Made by a program: the position numbers and the translations under genes. 64,000 nt of DNA from Apus apus (lineage: Eukaryota > Chordata > Aves > Apodiformes > Apodidae), in contig NC_067282.1 of the NCBI RefSeq assembly GCF_020740795.1, forward strand, positions 148,228,858-148,292,857. The letters run 5' to 3'. Every line of letters begins with the position of its first letter. Positions within the stretch are counted from its first letter, which is position 1. Positions 39,946-52,100 of the stretch are shown in pieces. The notes under the pieces were generated by a model. It was not told the origin of the DNA. It saw nothing but the letters and a program-made list of their open reading frames with translations, and made no database searches.

Positions 39946-42900
39946 TACATTTTACATAGTAAGCTCAACTTGGGGGGGCTAGCACAAAGAAATGGAAGGA
40001 TTGTCTGGAGTGTGCAGGTCCATTGTACAACAGGCAGTTTGCAGTCCTTGTGCCTTTCCACGCTGACACAGCCACACTTAACTGTGTAGTTTATGCCCGT
40101 GGTTGGATTTTGTGTTAAGAAACCTGCTGTGATCTTTAGCCAAAATATACCTGGTATCTGAGAGCTGTACTGGTCTTGCTGGTTAAAATAAGTATGCAAG
40201 AAGTCATGTATCTACTGCTGTCTCAGGAAAGATGAGATGGAGTATTTAAAAATAGCAGGGGAACGGATGCCCTGTCAGCTTGTGCTGGACTGTGTGACTT
40301 GACTTCCCTGGACAGAGTAGGCAGAAGTAGCTTTTACAGCTGAGATGAGGAAAAAAAAATTCCTTTCACTAAAGGTGTAAACAAAACCAGAAGCAGCTCA
40401 CTGCCTGTGAGCTTTTACCATACTTCATGGTATTAAGGAACCCTGCCTTTATGTAGCTCTCTCAACAGCTACAGCCGTTGTGCTTTCTACAGTTTGGAAG
40501 GTAGAGCCCCATGTCTGTTGCAGTTACTCCTGAATGCTGTTGTTCCTAACCTTTTTCACTCTTGTTCTGTGTCTCTTTAGCATGGCAAAGCACTGTAAAT
40601 ACTTTAACTCAAGCTAAATCTGTTGACACCAAATGTAGACAGGTTCAACTGGAGCCACTGCTTTCTCTTCTATTAATTATGTAAGCTTTATGTGGTGTTT
40701 GGATGAAGTGCTACATTTTCTTACTAGTGCTGCTGCTTTGAAATGTCTTCATGGGGATGGTAGAAAGTGTTTACCCTGAAGACCTGGGGTTTTTTGCCAT
40801 TTTGGAAGAAATACAGAGGAGTGGTTCTTCTATACAGTGACTCAGCTTCAGAACCATTCTTCTGTTTCAGTTAATGGAACTGTGAAGTTTTGAGGTTTTG
40901 CAACCTAAAGCAAAATAAACTGTTACCTAGTTCGGTGAGGGCACTAAACACTGACCTGAGGAACTTGATTTCCATTTACTTTTACCAGGCTGCTTCCACA
41001 TTGCCCAAATACTGTTTCTATGTGATAAATACAAATGCCAGGGATCAGTGTGTGGTTATTGACTTAGGGTTCATACAGAGATGTTGCATTTATTGGAGTA
41101 GGCTGTTTAAGACTTTGAGCAATGGGAGCTTAGTTTTGTTTTGTTTTGTTTGGGTTTTTTTGAGGGAGTTCAGGGTTGGTTTGGGTTTTGCTCCCTGTAA
41201 TAGTATCTCAAATGAACTGTAAGGGCCTTTTGTGATAAGAGTATGCTGCGTGGTCTAACCCTACAGTGTAGTTGAGCTACTAGCAGTATCAGTTGTAATA
41301 GCAGTCCATTGTTAGTAAGTTACTGATTTAGTACTTTCTAAAATATCACTTCTGGTAATAGACTCTGGAGCATATGATCAATACACACCCCAATACAGAA
41401 TCTCTCCTTGACCCATCTTGAGTAGTAAATGTGGGCCGGGTCTACTGTGTGGTTAAGAGTGCTTCTGCAGCTAACACACTGGAGAGGAGTTACTGGAAGC
41501 AAAGGGGTGCTTGCTGGAGTATTCTTAATCTGTTAATTATGTGTGGATTTAGGCATCTTTGCTCTGTTACATGGCTGAAGTTCTCAGTACCTTGCCTGGT
41601 TTTAGGATTACACATACCTGATTAAATTTCAGAAATAATAAAGAGCACACTTGAGAGTCATGCTTTGTGCTGCTTCATCTGCCTCAGCTGAGGATACCAT
41701 GTGCAATATAGCTGTGGTCCAGCTGCTTTCTCTACCCTGGAGTGACAAGTTTGTGCTATTAATAAGCACAGGATGTAGTTGTAAGCTTGCTTTTTTTGGG
41801 CTGGGGGGGAGGTGCCAGCTCTGTGAAGTAAAATAGTGTCAGTGCTGGAAGATGTCTCCCAGTTACACTGAGGATGTTTCTTTCAGTGCTGCACTCACAC
41901 TGATTCTGGGGTGTAACCTCTGCTGTTAAAACCTGGAGTAGTGCCAGTTTTGCTGTTCCTAAATGTGTGCTAATGAGAACAGTTCCCTCAGTGCTAGAAA
42001 AGGCTGAGGTAAAACAGGTGCTCCCTGTTGCTCAGTTTCCATTAGCAGCAGGATACATTTAGAAATCCAAGTCAAATTAGTAACTTCCTTCTGCAGCCTT
42101 TAGATATGAATAGCCTTTAGAAAACAGGGAGAAACACATCTTGTAAGTCAGAAATCAACAACTTAACAACTGAGGTGATACCCTAATGAAGTGTGAGTAA
42201 TGTCGAAAGGGCCAGGTGAATCATGGCTTTTTAAAGGGATAACTGAGACTGCTGCTCCTGCCCCAGTTAGAACAGGAACAAAATGTTTATCTTAGACTGA
42301 GGTGGAAGGTTGTCAGTTTCTACTTTCTTTAGGTAAAATGAAGGAAAAAAGTGCTTTCACTGAAACTGGAGCTAGAAAGATGTTCTCATTTATTTCATTT
42401 GGGGCTTAACATCTGATATTTACTTGAGGCTTTTCTTTACTGTTGTGGTTGATGAAGGTGTCTGAGATCTAGTGATACGAAGTACAGGCTGCAGCCTGAA
42501 CAGCCACAAAGACACATAAGGGCAGGAGAGGATCTCACCCTGTCTCATCTGCTTCTCTTCATCAGCCAATAGCTGCAAAGCTGTGAGAGCAGGGACTATA
42601 AAATTTTCTTCCTAGGAAAACCATATGCAAGCATATTTGAAATAACAGCTTCACAGCTGAACAGATGTAAAAGTAGCATTTTCAGTGATTGGTTCTGGAT
42701 CTCTGCTATTACAAGAGCTCTAAGTACTTTGCCAGTAGGAATTAGGGAGCTTTCTAATTCTCTAATGGCTTGCCTGTCAGGTTGTGTTTTTCTTGCCCAA
42801 GTTAAACCTGAGTGAGAACTGATGAAGCCCATGCTATCTCTGGGTGCCTTTCTCAAGGGAAAGCAATTCCCAACCTTCATATGCTTTACCGTGTACCACT

Positions 42901-43120
42901 AAAAAAGTCAGTTGCTGCATCATCTTTGAAGGATGTTGACTTAGTGTATCAAGTTCACAGTACAAGAATTTTGTGGCAATCCTATTGCAGGACTGAAAGG
43001 TACTTGTTAGTTCAGTTTTGTATATTTACAGCTCCCAAAAGTAGTGGTAAACAGAAGATGCCCAAATGGAGTACAAATGTACATCATTTCAGAGTAAACT
43101 GTATGCATTTGTCCTGTTTT

Positions 43121-43240
43121 CATAGAACCACAGAATTGTTCTGGTTGGAAAAGACCTTTAAGATCAAGTCCAACTGTTACCCCAGCACTGCCAAGTCCAC
43201 CCCTAAACCATGTCCCCAAGTATCACATCTACACATCTCT
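43121..43240 (-). mobile_element. CR1 LINE 3' end fragment
   Basis: The plus strand reads CATAGAACCACAGAATTGTT, then GGTTGGAAAAGACCTTTAAG and AAGTCCAAC. This is the antisense of the CR1 3' terminus, so the element runs on the minus strand with its 3' end near 43121. It is moderately diverged. Confidence 0.85.
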
Positions 43241-43269
43241 GGTTGCCCTGGCAACCAGATATGAATATG

Positions 43270-43560
43270 GGCTTGGGGAACACATGCTAGAGAGCAGCCC
43301 TGTGGAAAAAGACCTGGGGGTACTAGTGGATCAAAAGCTGGACATAAGCCACCAAAGTGCAGTTGCAGCCCAGAAGGCCAACAGTATCCCGGGCTGCATC
43401 AAAAGAAGTGTGGTGAGCAGGGCAAGAGAGGTGATTCTGCCCTGGTGAGACCTCACCTGGAGTACTGCATCCAGCTCTGGAGCCCTCAGCACAAGAAGGG
43501 TGTGGACCTGTTGGAGCATGTCCAGAGGAGGGCAATGAAAATTATCGGAGGACTAGAGAA
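43270..43560 (+). mobile_element. CR1 LINE ORF2 fragment (reverse transcriptase C-terminal part)
   Basis: The plus strand encodes an RT-derived stretch including [18 protein letters not shown] and [19 protein letters not shown], the signature of the CR1 ORF2 C-terminus. It is truncated at both ends, with the left part in a shifted frame. It is a dead copy in opposite orientation to its neighbours. Confidence 0.88.
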
Positions 43561-43700
43561 CCTGTCTCTGGCCATTCAGCCAGTGTTTTACCCAGCAAAG
43601 CATGCACCCATCCAAGCCACAAGCAGCCAGTCTGTCCAAGAGAATGCTGTGAGAAACTGTGTCAAAGGCTTTACTAAACTCTAATTTTAACTAACACAAC
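43561..43700 (-). mobile_element. CR1 LINE ORF2 fragment (inner RT part)
   Basis: On the minus strand this reads [19 protein letters not shown] and [17 protein letters not shown], the central CR1 reverse transcriptase block. It abuts the plus-strand fragment head-on. Weakly similar sequence may extend to about 43800. Confidence 0.82.
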
Positions 43701-44159
43701 CAAACTGTAAGATCCTCCTCAGTCTCACAGTTGGCCAAAACAGCTCCTGTCAGCAATACCAACAGAAAGCCAAGTCAGCCAGGATGAGGAGTCCATGGCA
43801 AGAAGTGTTGCAATAAGTAATCATTCTTACTTGTACCTACCCTCACTGTACCAGGCTCTGGGTTAGGTCCAATAACACTGAGTTAAGGTTTTAAAAGGTA
43901 CAAAATGCCAACAGGTAAATGGGTTCTACTACAGATGAACAGGTCAGCTTATTAAAAGGCTAATGAGCAGCCACAAAAGGTTGACACTTCAATATGCTAA
44001 GCTTTCTATACTCTGTTAATCAGCTTAAAAGTTTCAAATTCCATCAGACTTATCAATGTGAGGTTACATCTTCTATTCTGAAGGATACCTCCACTGCAAC
44101 CAAGATTAAGAAACCATAGGCATTCTGGCACACAACCAACTGGACTTATAACAACAGCA

Positions 44160-44165
44160 TTTATT
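44160..44165 (-). terminator. UQCC6: UQCC6 polyadenylation signal
   Basis: AATAAA on the minus strand lies about 150 nt after the stop. It is followed on that strand by a GU-rich stretch (GTTGGTTGTGTG), as expected for a cleavage site near 44145. Confidence 0.7.
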
Positions 44166-44313
44166 CTTAATGCTGCCAGTAACTCTTACTTAAAAGAGAC
44201 CAAAAAAAAAGGGAAAGTATTAAGGGAATACACAAATTTCACACATGGATTTCTGCAGTTGAGATGACTGGACAGATACTTTATCAGTTCTAGTTTTCAC
44301 AACCTAATTCTGG

Positions 44314-44409
44314 TCACTGTCGTGAAGTCTGAACTTGGCTTGATCTTGCTTTTAGACCCAACAGTTCTGTTCTCAGTTCTCCAGGCTTGGGAGGTATTTC
44401 AGGTATACT
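44314..44409 (-). CDS. UQCC6: UQCC6 coding exon 2
   Basis: This exon encodes SIPEIPPKPGELRTELLGLK and a divergent tail ending SRQ. It is too short to appear as an ORF. It was found from the expected continuation of exon 1 and a clean CAG acceptor. Confidence 0.93.
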   Translation of the reverse strand, partial: SIPEIPPKPGELRTELLGLKARSSQVQTSRQ

Positions 44410-45732
44410 CTGTTAAAAAAATGGAGAAAGGTGTCAATGCTGTGTCAGAAGAAAAACAAACTGAACAACCAGTAAATTAGCGCACTCTGTAAGAGACAAC
44501 ATTTTAACTAAATTATTATTATACTGCCCTCTTTTTTGAGCAGAGTAGAATTCTTACATGCAAAACATCTCAAAAATTAACCTATTACCTTTTTCTAATT
44601 TGACTTTTATTTCAAAGTAGCAAAATATTATTTGAAAATCAAGGATGAAAAAGGAAGAACTGGAACTTTGTTTAGGGGAAAAAAACTTCTTTCTGCCATT
44701 TAAGAAAGTAAGATTGGTTGACATGCACCAGTTGAAGCTTCCACACGTTCTTTCTCTTGGTGACAGACAAACAAGTTTCACTGTTTCTATTTTTCTATTT
44801 TACAAATAAAGCTGTGAAACTGGACATGAAGTTTAAAAGAGGGAAATACACTAGATGACATTTTAAAAGCCGTAACTCCTCAAATTCTTGCGAGGGAGGT
44901 GTAGAACATTCAAATCCACCTATTTGCCTGTACTGAAGTACTACAGCAGAGATTCTTACGCACCCACCAACGATTTAAGCTGCATTGCTTACCTTTTGAC
45001 ATGATGGCTAAAACACGGCGATTTTTAAACTTCTGATTTTAAAATAGCAGTGTTTTAAAAAACAAAACAAAACAAAAAAAAAACCCCAAAAGCATACCAG
45101 AGCAGGAGGACACGATGACCTACACATTAGAAGGCCTCCAAAAGACCAAATCCAACTCTTAACACCCACGGTGGATGATCTTATTTTACTCTCTGCGACT
45201 GCAATGTTGATCGTTTTGATTCTCAGTCTGTCATTGTTCCTAACGCAAGCTTTGGGCTGTGTTAACTTCCACTACTGGAGGAAAAAATAAGTCTTCCTTA
45301 AACCTAGTACAGTCCCTTCTCACCCTTTTGCATTCTTTTCTTTTCTTTTCTTTTATTTTCTTTTCTTTACCCAACTTCCCACAGGAGAAATCCCTCCTGA
45401 AGAAGATTGCCTAGCTTTTATTATTACTGTTATTATTTTCGGTGCCCAGCTGCCGGTTTGGCGGCAGCTCCCAGGAGGAGAAGCCCTGGCTGCCCGGGCG
45501 CTGCTCCCTTCCAGCAGCCGGGACCGAGGCCCTCCCCACCGGGCAGCTGGCCGGGAGACCCGCACACCCCCCGGCGGGCTCCACGCAGCAACCAGCCACC
45601 GCAGCCGCCCGCCCGCGCACTTACAAGGTCGGGCCTGTAGTACCTATGCACGACCTCGGCGCCGGCGAACATGGCCAGCAGGCTGGCCGCCAGCGTCTTC
45701 AGGTAGGTGGGCCAGGGCACGCCGGCGGGCAT
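44314..45732 (-). CDS. UQCC6: UQCC6 / BRAWNIN (C12orf73 homolog), complete
   Basis: This is a mitochondrial inner-membrane microprotein needed for assembly of respiratory complex III in vertebrates. Two coding exons, 45732-45625 (36 codons) and 44409-44314 (31 codons plus TGA), give 67 aa (human 71). The donor is GTAAGT and the acceptor AACAG. The protein starts MPAGVPWPTYLKTLAASLLA, has a hydrophobic segment at about residues 10-25, then the conserved EVVHRYYRPDL, IPEIPP and GELRTELLGLK. The C-terminal tail after LKAR differs from human and is shorter. The frame stays open about 885 bp upstream because of the CpG island, so the ATG was chosen by homology. It shares its promoter with TDG, 443 bp away from start to start, and is convergent with HSP90B1. 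Confidence 0.94.
44410..45624 (-). other. UQCC6: UQCC6 intron 1
   Basis: This 1.2-kb intron contains a (TTTTC)n run at about 45337-45368 and an A-rich tract at 45059-45086. No other element was seen. Confidence 0.85.
45337..45368. repeat. (TTTTC)n microsatellite
   Basis: About six pentamer units with one interruption, on the plus strand, within UQCC6 intron 1. Confidence 0.85.
45625..45732 (-). CDS. UQCC6: UQCC6 coding exon 1
   Basis: This 108-bp exon encodes residues 1-36 with the membrane segment and HRYYRPDL, followed by GTAAGT. It sits inside the shared CpG island. Confidence 0.94.
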
Positions 45733-46006
45733 GGCTCCTCCCGGAGGGGCTCTCGCAGGGCAGCCGGGCAGCGGGCCCGGCGCCCCGGCCAGGACAATCG
45801 GGCGCCTCGGACGTGCGTCACCGCGGCGGGGCTGCCCGGGCCCGCCCCCCGGCGGAGGAGCGCCCTGCTGCGGCTGAGCCCGAGCAGCGGTGCCGCAGGT
45901 CCCGGCACCCTCCGGCCGCGGGGCGGGCCCGGGCAGTCCCAGGACCCGCCCCCGAGCCCCCCCGGCCCCTCCCGCCGCCCCGGCCCGGCAGCCGCCCCCG
46001 CTCCCC

Positions 46007-46031
46007 GCCCCTCCCTCCCTCCCTCCCTCCC
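46007..46031. repeat. CCCT tandem tract
   Basis: Repeated CCCT units on the plus strand mean four or more GGG runs on the minus strand, which could form a quadruplex. The tract sits in the centre of the bidirectional promoter. Confidence 0.75.
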
Positions 46032-46043
46032 TGCCGCGCCGCC

Positions 46044-46067
46044 ATTGGCCGGCGCCGCTCACGTGAC
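46044..46067. promoter_or_regulatory. CCAAT box plus USF/TFE-type E-box
   Basis: ATTGG (46044-46048, an NF-Y site on the minus strand) is followed by TCACGTGAC (46059-46067), a high-affinity USF/TFEB-type E-box. They lie about 110-130 bp upstream of the TDG ATG. They could drive both genes. Confidence 0.7.
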
Positions 46068-46175
46068 GCGGGGCTGCCCGGCAGGTCGGTGGGGCCGGGA
46101 GGCGGGGGGGGGGGGGACGGGGGACGGGGGGGGCGGCGACAATAGCCCCGGCGGGAGGGAGGCCCCGCGGCGGGC

Positions 46176-49100
46176 ATGGAGGCCGCGGAGCTGGGCAGGT
46201 AACGGGGGCGGCGGGCGGGCCTCGTCTGGCGGGATTGCTGGTGTCCCCCTGCTCCCGGGGGGCAGGCGGGGCCGGGGGGCAGGCGGCCCCTGCTCTCCTT
46301 CCCCTCCCGGGGTACAAAGGGCCGGGAGGACGGAGGGAGGGAGGCGCTCCCGGGGAGCCGGGGGAAGGGGCGCGGCGGGATGGGCCCGGGGCCGTGGGGC
46401 GGGCCTCTGCGGGGTGTGGGGGTGGGTGGGTGGGTGGGTGTGAGCAGGGGGCACGGTGCCGGTGTGTCCCGGGTGGGCGCCGGGGGGCGGGCCGCGGTGC
46501 CTGGGGGAGGGGGGTGGGTGGTCGTACGGCGGGGTCTGCGGGTGCTGCTGCGGGTAAAGCGGGCCTGGCGTGCGGGGGGGGCCCACGGCCCGTGTTTTTT
46601 TTCTTGGGGGGGTACAAAGGGAGGGGAGTTGGGGAGTTCTGATGGGGCGAGGAGGTTTGCGGGCGGAGGGCGGAAGGTATTCAGAGGTCCCGTAATGTGT
46701 ACAGCCATTACAAACTGCTGGTTTCCGTGCAGGAAAGATTATTTACCAAAAAAAAAAAAAAAAAAAAGCATTTTGAGGTTTAGAAATGGGGTAAAAAGCT
46801 CTCTTTCATCTCAGGACCGTGTGGTTAGAGGGCTTGTCCATGATGGGGCACAATTTTTCCTCTCTTTAAAGGGATTTTATTCCCTTCATAAGAAGGAGGG
46901 TTTATATGTGCCTAAAATAAGAAGACATGTATTCTAAGACTTCTTAGAGATTGTTCTTGGGTTAGATGCTTTCACATCTTTCTCGCTCCGTTTGCTCTGT
47001 ATAATTAAGCTTGCATTACACTGTCAGTTGGATTCTGCATGTCTCAGTTGTGCTTCCTCATAAAGCTCTGAGGATCAGTTTTGCTTGGTTCGGTAGCTGC
47101 AGACGTATTTTATATAAAAGAGGAATCTTCCAGCGAGGGGGGCTGACGGTGACTTTGTTAGGCAACTTCCCCAGGAATCTGACAGACCTATGTTCACATT
47201 TATTTGTGAACAGGGCAAGTATTTAGTTCAAAGTCAATGGCCTGATCACAAGACTATGAGCTATTCTGACATAAATCTGATTTACAGTGGGATTCTTAAA
47301 TGTTGTTTGATACCCACTGCATAACAGAGAATGAGCCCTTCTTTTGATGTATTTCTAAATATCTGAAAGTTATTGTATGTTTTTATTAATAGCTCTGAGA
47401 TGATAACAATATTTCCTGGAAAAATCCCTGTTCATAAAGTATTTTCTGTGCATTTGTATGGCAGTAGGGTCTAGGGACAAGAAGGCAGCTGTGTAGGTAG
47501 AAGGCAATCACAGTATGAAGCAGAACTTTGTGTTGGGGTGTGAGGGCTGTATGTGACTCATACATGTGTGGAGCAGAAGAGCTGTGTAGGGGAAAAGTCT
47601 TTGTGCATGGAAGGAGACGGAATCTGTGTGTGTGTGTTTGTGTGTCACCATTTCTCAGTGTAGAGTGAGGACAATAGTTGCATTGGGATCCAGTATGTGG
47701 TAACTGGACAACATCTGCCACACAATTTGGTAAAGCTGTTCAATAAACTGCATAGTAACTAATGCTGTTCTTATTCATAAGGCTTTGTAGCTCAGAGTGA
47801 TTCATCCATTCTGTATCACATCAGCCAAAGTAACTGATGTAACAAAGAAAGTCTAAAACTTGGGAAACTGGGAAGTCCAAAGAGTTCTGACTTGCTTGTT
47901 CTGTAAATTGTCAGTATGTTTGATAGATAGATTGCCTTGGTAATGTGTGCTACAGAGTGTTTTTTCCAGGGGCAGAAAAAATGGAAAAGCTCTACACTTC
48001 ATTTACAAATGTTTTGATTCTTCCATGTTCTAATAATCACGAGAGAAGTGTTCTCTTAACGTTGGGTTTAACATCCCCTGATACCAGTGAAGCAGTCGGA
48101 CTGCTTTGTGGATTTGGATTATTTGCTGCCTTGTTAATAGTGATGAGAGAATCTACGTGCAGTACATGCCAGCCTCGATAAAGACTGATGTTTACAGGTT
48201 ATCTTTACACTTCTAAATTGTTGATAAATTCTTTCACTCTTTTTTCTCCCTTTCTAAGATACTACGCATATCTGCAGCAAGCACAAGCTTTTTACACGTT
48301 TCCATTCCACCAAATGATGACTGCAGCGCCTAACATGGAAATCATGTCGGAGCAGCCAACTCCAGAGGGCGTTCCAGAGCCAAACATTGCTCAGGAGCCT
48401 CCGAAAGGTAGTTTGACTGGGCTGTGCTAAGTGAGCTAGAACGTTAGTAATCGACTGGGGAAAAAAGTACTTAAACTGCTTCTTTGGACCTATGGGATTT
48501 CCTTTTCTTGATCCTTTCTGAGGAAGTATTGATTAATTGTATTCTTTAAGTAATGATTTTTTTACCAAACAATTAAAAAGGTAAAAACTAAACCCAGGTG
48601 ATGGAATTTGCATTGTTTAGTCTCAAAATTATCTTGTTGCAGGAAAAACAAATTTTTGTTTCAGTAGATAAACTTATCACTTTGGGCTGATTTAATGGTT
48701 TCTAGTGTTGTTAGACAAGTTTTCCCTTCTCAGGCTCAGTTAAAAATTTATTTTTTTAATTTCTGCAAGAGAAGTACTGCATTAGTACTCACTGTCTGAA
48801 ATATTTTTTAAACAGAACAGTGTTTTAGTGTGTTGTAGTAATCACAGATAGGGAATTGCTTGTATACTGTAAGGATTGTTTGTTTTTACTGAGGCTTATT
48901 TAAACAAATACAAGCAATGCTGGAAAGTCTCCTGTATGTGACACAAGTTGTTTTACTTCATGCACTTACACATTTCCTTTCCCCAACTAGGATTTTGTAA
49001 ACTTAGGCTTTGCCTTAACCATGCCAAGAAAAGATTCCTTGTTCTGTTACTTTTATGCTTGCTCTTTATCACATAAAAAAGGCAGTGATCTCTGCCATGC

Positions 49101-52100
49101 TTAAATTCTGATTCCATAGCAAATATTCACATAGAGAGTTTCATCTTACTTTTTATATATAGATACAGATCAGAACTGTCTGTACCAAGGTAATCTCTCA
49201 GCCAGCTCATGCAATGACCTTGCTTCTTTAAGTGCATCCTTTGATAAGCTTCATTTTTCCTTTTTTAGTTGTAATGCTTGGCCAGATGAAAGCATAGGAA
49301 GAAAACCCAGTTTAAAACAGTTGCAACTGCTCTAGTTACTCACTGTCTTGTTAGAGTTAGGGTACATCTTAAGTGCAGTACAGTTAGGCTTCTTTTGCAG
49401 CTTTATTATTGAATAATGCAATGTCACCATGCACACACTGTTTGACTGCACTTTCAAGTATTTTTAGACAACCTTGTGTTACAAAGCTGTTCCCTAATGT
49501 TTTTGCAAGAATTGAAAGTTGAATAAGATGTTCAAAGGCAGGGCTTGAAGATTTACCAAATATGTGTGAAATTTACCAGAGAATATATGAAAGGCAAAGG
49601 TTTGGAGTCCAGCTACCTGCTGTGATAAAAACAGTCAAACTTCTAGGATTACATTTGAAAGTGTTGGTCATCTTTTATGACAGGGTCTGGTTGGTGGGTA
49701 CCTGATTGGCATGAGAATTAGGAGAATATTATCCTGCTTCATTTGAAATACATCCAGCTCAGAGCAGTTACAGTATCTGTTGCACGGGTCTGTCCCATTA
49801 AAATCCTCCTCGTTCTTCAAGGAGTAGGACAGAAAAGCTGCTTATGTGCCTCACCAAGTCTGTGCCTTTCTGGTCTCTTGTTCATTGTAACTAGGCTGTA
49901 GCTTGAGGATTGTTACAGCTTTCTTAAGCAGTCACTCCAATGACACGGTGGGAATTTAATGTGACTTTTGTCCTGCTTTTAAGAAAGCTGAGTGTGAACA
50001 AAAACAGCCCCAAAAATGTTCGCAGACTTAAGGCAGTGCCCTGGTATCCACCACATTCTTTCTTATCTGAGGAAGAGTTTCATCTAGAAATTTTAAAAAT
50101 AAGACAGTTTCAGTTTTCAAGTAATAGATTGCCTTGGCTCTTTGCTGCTAAATATGTTTTCATACTTTTGAAGTTGTGTTCTGCAACTTGACATTATTAA
50201 TAAACAAGGCTAGGGAGCAATCTCTGGGTGGTCGTGTCATGGCTAGTACCTGTGCTGATTGAATCTCTAAGCTTTAGGGGCCAGAAGATGAGGAAGTTTC
50301 AAATGATTGGAGAGTGACTAGTTTATGTTTGCATTTTGTAAATAAAAATTAGTGTTGGGTGTCACTCACTCAAACTGAGATCCTGAAGCTCTCATACGTT
50401 ACCTTGCTGTAAGATGCACTGGACAGTATCTGTTCTGTAAATGATAAATTGTAAACAGCTTATGCAGCATTCATCCTCTGTGTCTGTTCCTGACAAGCTT
50501 ATACCTTACATTGGAGGTAATCTTTGAGATGTGTTGTTTTTGAAATGCTGTTCAGATTCTTCAGTATGTGAAGTAACTGGTAAAAATCAGCTTTCATATT
50601 TAGAAGCTGAAGTATCCATAGTGGACTAGAACTTCCTGTTGCATTCCTCGGGACCTAAGCTTTGATGTTCTGGCGTATCCTCAGAAAGAAACTGTTTCCA
50701 AAGGATTGTTGCATACAGGATATGAACAACATAACCTAGTCATGAGATTATTTTTGGTTTTTATCCTAAGTCAGTGTAGTTGCCTGCAAGTAGTGTCTGT
50801 GGTACAGAGAAACCCAAGCTAGCTCTACTTTGAACATGCAAAACAGAGATCTGTCTGATAATTGTTTAATGAATTTTGAAGGTAAATTTATCTGTCTGAT
50901 TTCTTTTTCTGTCCATACATTTAGCTCAGTCTTTTTGAATAACCACACTGCAACATTAGAAATGTACAAAAATGATACTTGCTGTGTTTCAGAAGTTAAA
51001 AGAGGAGGAAGGAAAAGAAAAGCCAAAGCAACTGAGCCAAAGCAACCCAAAAAGCCTGCTGCTAAGAAAGAAAAAACAACTAAGTCAAAAGGCAAACAAG
51101 AAAAGATCACAGATACTTTTAAAGTCAAAAGAAAAGTGGACCGTTTTAATGGTGTATCTGAAGCTGAACTTCTGACCAAAACTTTACCTGATATTTTGAC
51201 CTTTGATCTGGACATTGTAATAGTAAGTAACTCAGAAATTTAGGTAGAAAAGCCTGTGTGCTTTGGTTATGGTTTACATTCCTTCTGCTTACTTATCTGT
51301 ATTGCTTATGTGACAAGATCTTGCAAGATAAAGTATGTAAGCTGTTTCCTGCGTGTAGAGCTGCTTTGCATTTTCTTTTAAAAATCATAGTAAGATAGTT
51401 CTGATTTCTGAGAAGTCTAATAATAATAATACAGTCAGGAGAGACTGTAACTTGACACTTTGTTTCCTGGAAGCACTAAAGCAGTGGCTGTAAAATGCAC
51501 TGTGAGCTGCTCTGTTAGTGTTGCATCTAAATGAGGCACTGCTGTAAAATTGTCAATTTTTTAAAATAATTATGGAAGGTACCATTAACACTGTTTTGTT
51601 TATTGACAGTAACTTAAAGATAATTGAGTACGTGTTTTTACTATAAATTGATTAAATTCCTGACTAGCAAGCCACATTGTTATCATTAAAATGGACTGGT
51701 ATCTTTTGTAGATTGGCATAAACCCTGGCTTGATGGCAGCTTACAAAGGACATCATTACCCTGGACCTGGAAACCATTTTTGTACGTTTTTGTTTTCCTT
51801 TCTTCTTATAGAATTCACAGAACTTTGTTAGAACTTGTGGCATTTTAATTAAACTGATTTGGCTTTTGGTTTCTGCATATGTTGTTGTTATACAGAGACA
51901 GATTTTACTTTTAACCGTCCAAGAGTGATTTACATCCCATAACTATTTCTGTCAAATACTGTACATAAAAAAGGAATAAAAGAGGAATAATAAGTGACTT
52001 TTGGTGCAGGTTTAGAATTGTCATATAAACACAGTTTACCAGATTGTATTACCAGATAAGTTCTTGGCCTTTTAGTGTGCAAAAAAAGGGATAGAAATTA

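Larger units (their letters stand above)
39946..44159. other. Intergenic between convergent HSP90B1 and UQCC6
   Basis: About 4.2 kb without a recognised gene. Positions 39.95-43.1 kb look unique and T/G-rich. Positions 43.12-43.8 kb are a cluster of CR1 fragments in mixed orientation. Positions 43.8-44.16 kb show nothing recognisable. Confidence 0.7.
45430..46700. promoter_or_regulatory. Bidirectional CpG-island promoter, UQCC6 (-) and TDG (+)
   Basis: The two start codons face away from each other at 45732 and 46176, inside about 1.2 kb of dense CpG. There is no TATA box. Visible elements are an inverted CCAAT box (46044-46048), an E-box CACGTG within TCACGTGAC (46060-46065), a CCCT-repeat tract (about 46007-46031) and long G runs at 46104-46135. 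The many long ORFs here are composition artefacts. Confidence 0.88.

Noticed and set aside
42172-42256. Possible C/D box snoRNA (TGAGGTGATACC ... AACTGAGA)
   Set aside because: The C box is a poor match, there is no terminal stem, and it lies in intergenic sequence, not in a host intron.
45442-46443. 333-codon plus-strand ORF over the TDG promoter
   Set aside because: Composition artefact on the opposite strand of UQCC6 exon 1. TDG starts at 46176 in a different frame with clear homology.
45433-46617. 394-codon minus-strand ORF containing UQCC6 exon 1
   Set aside because: Only the part from the ATG at 45732 to the GTAAGT at 45624 is UQCC6. The upstream extension is promoter sequence left open by GC richness, and the downstream part is intron.
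50766-51215. 149-codon minus-strand ORF
   Set aside because: Shadow of the Lys-rich TDG exon 3 on the opposite strand.
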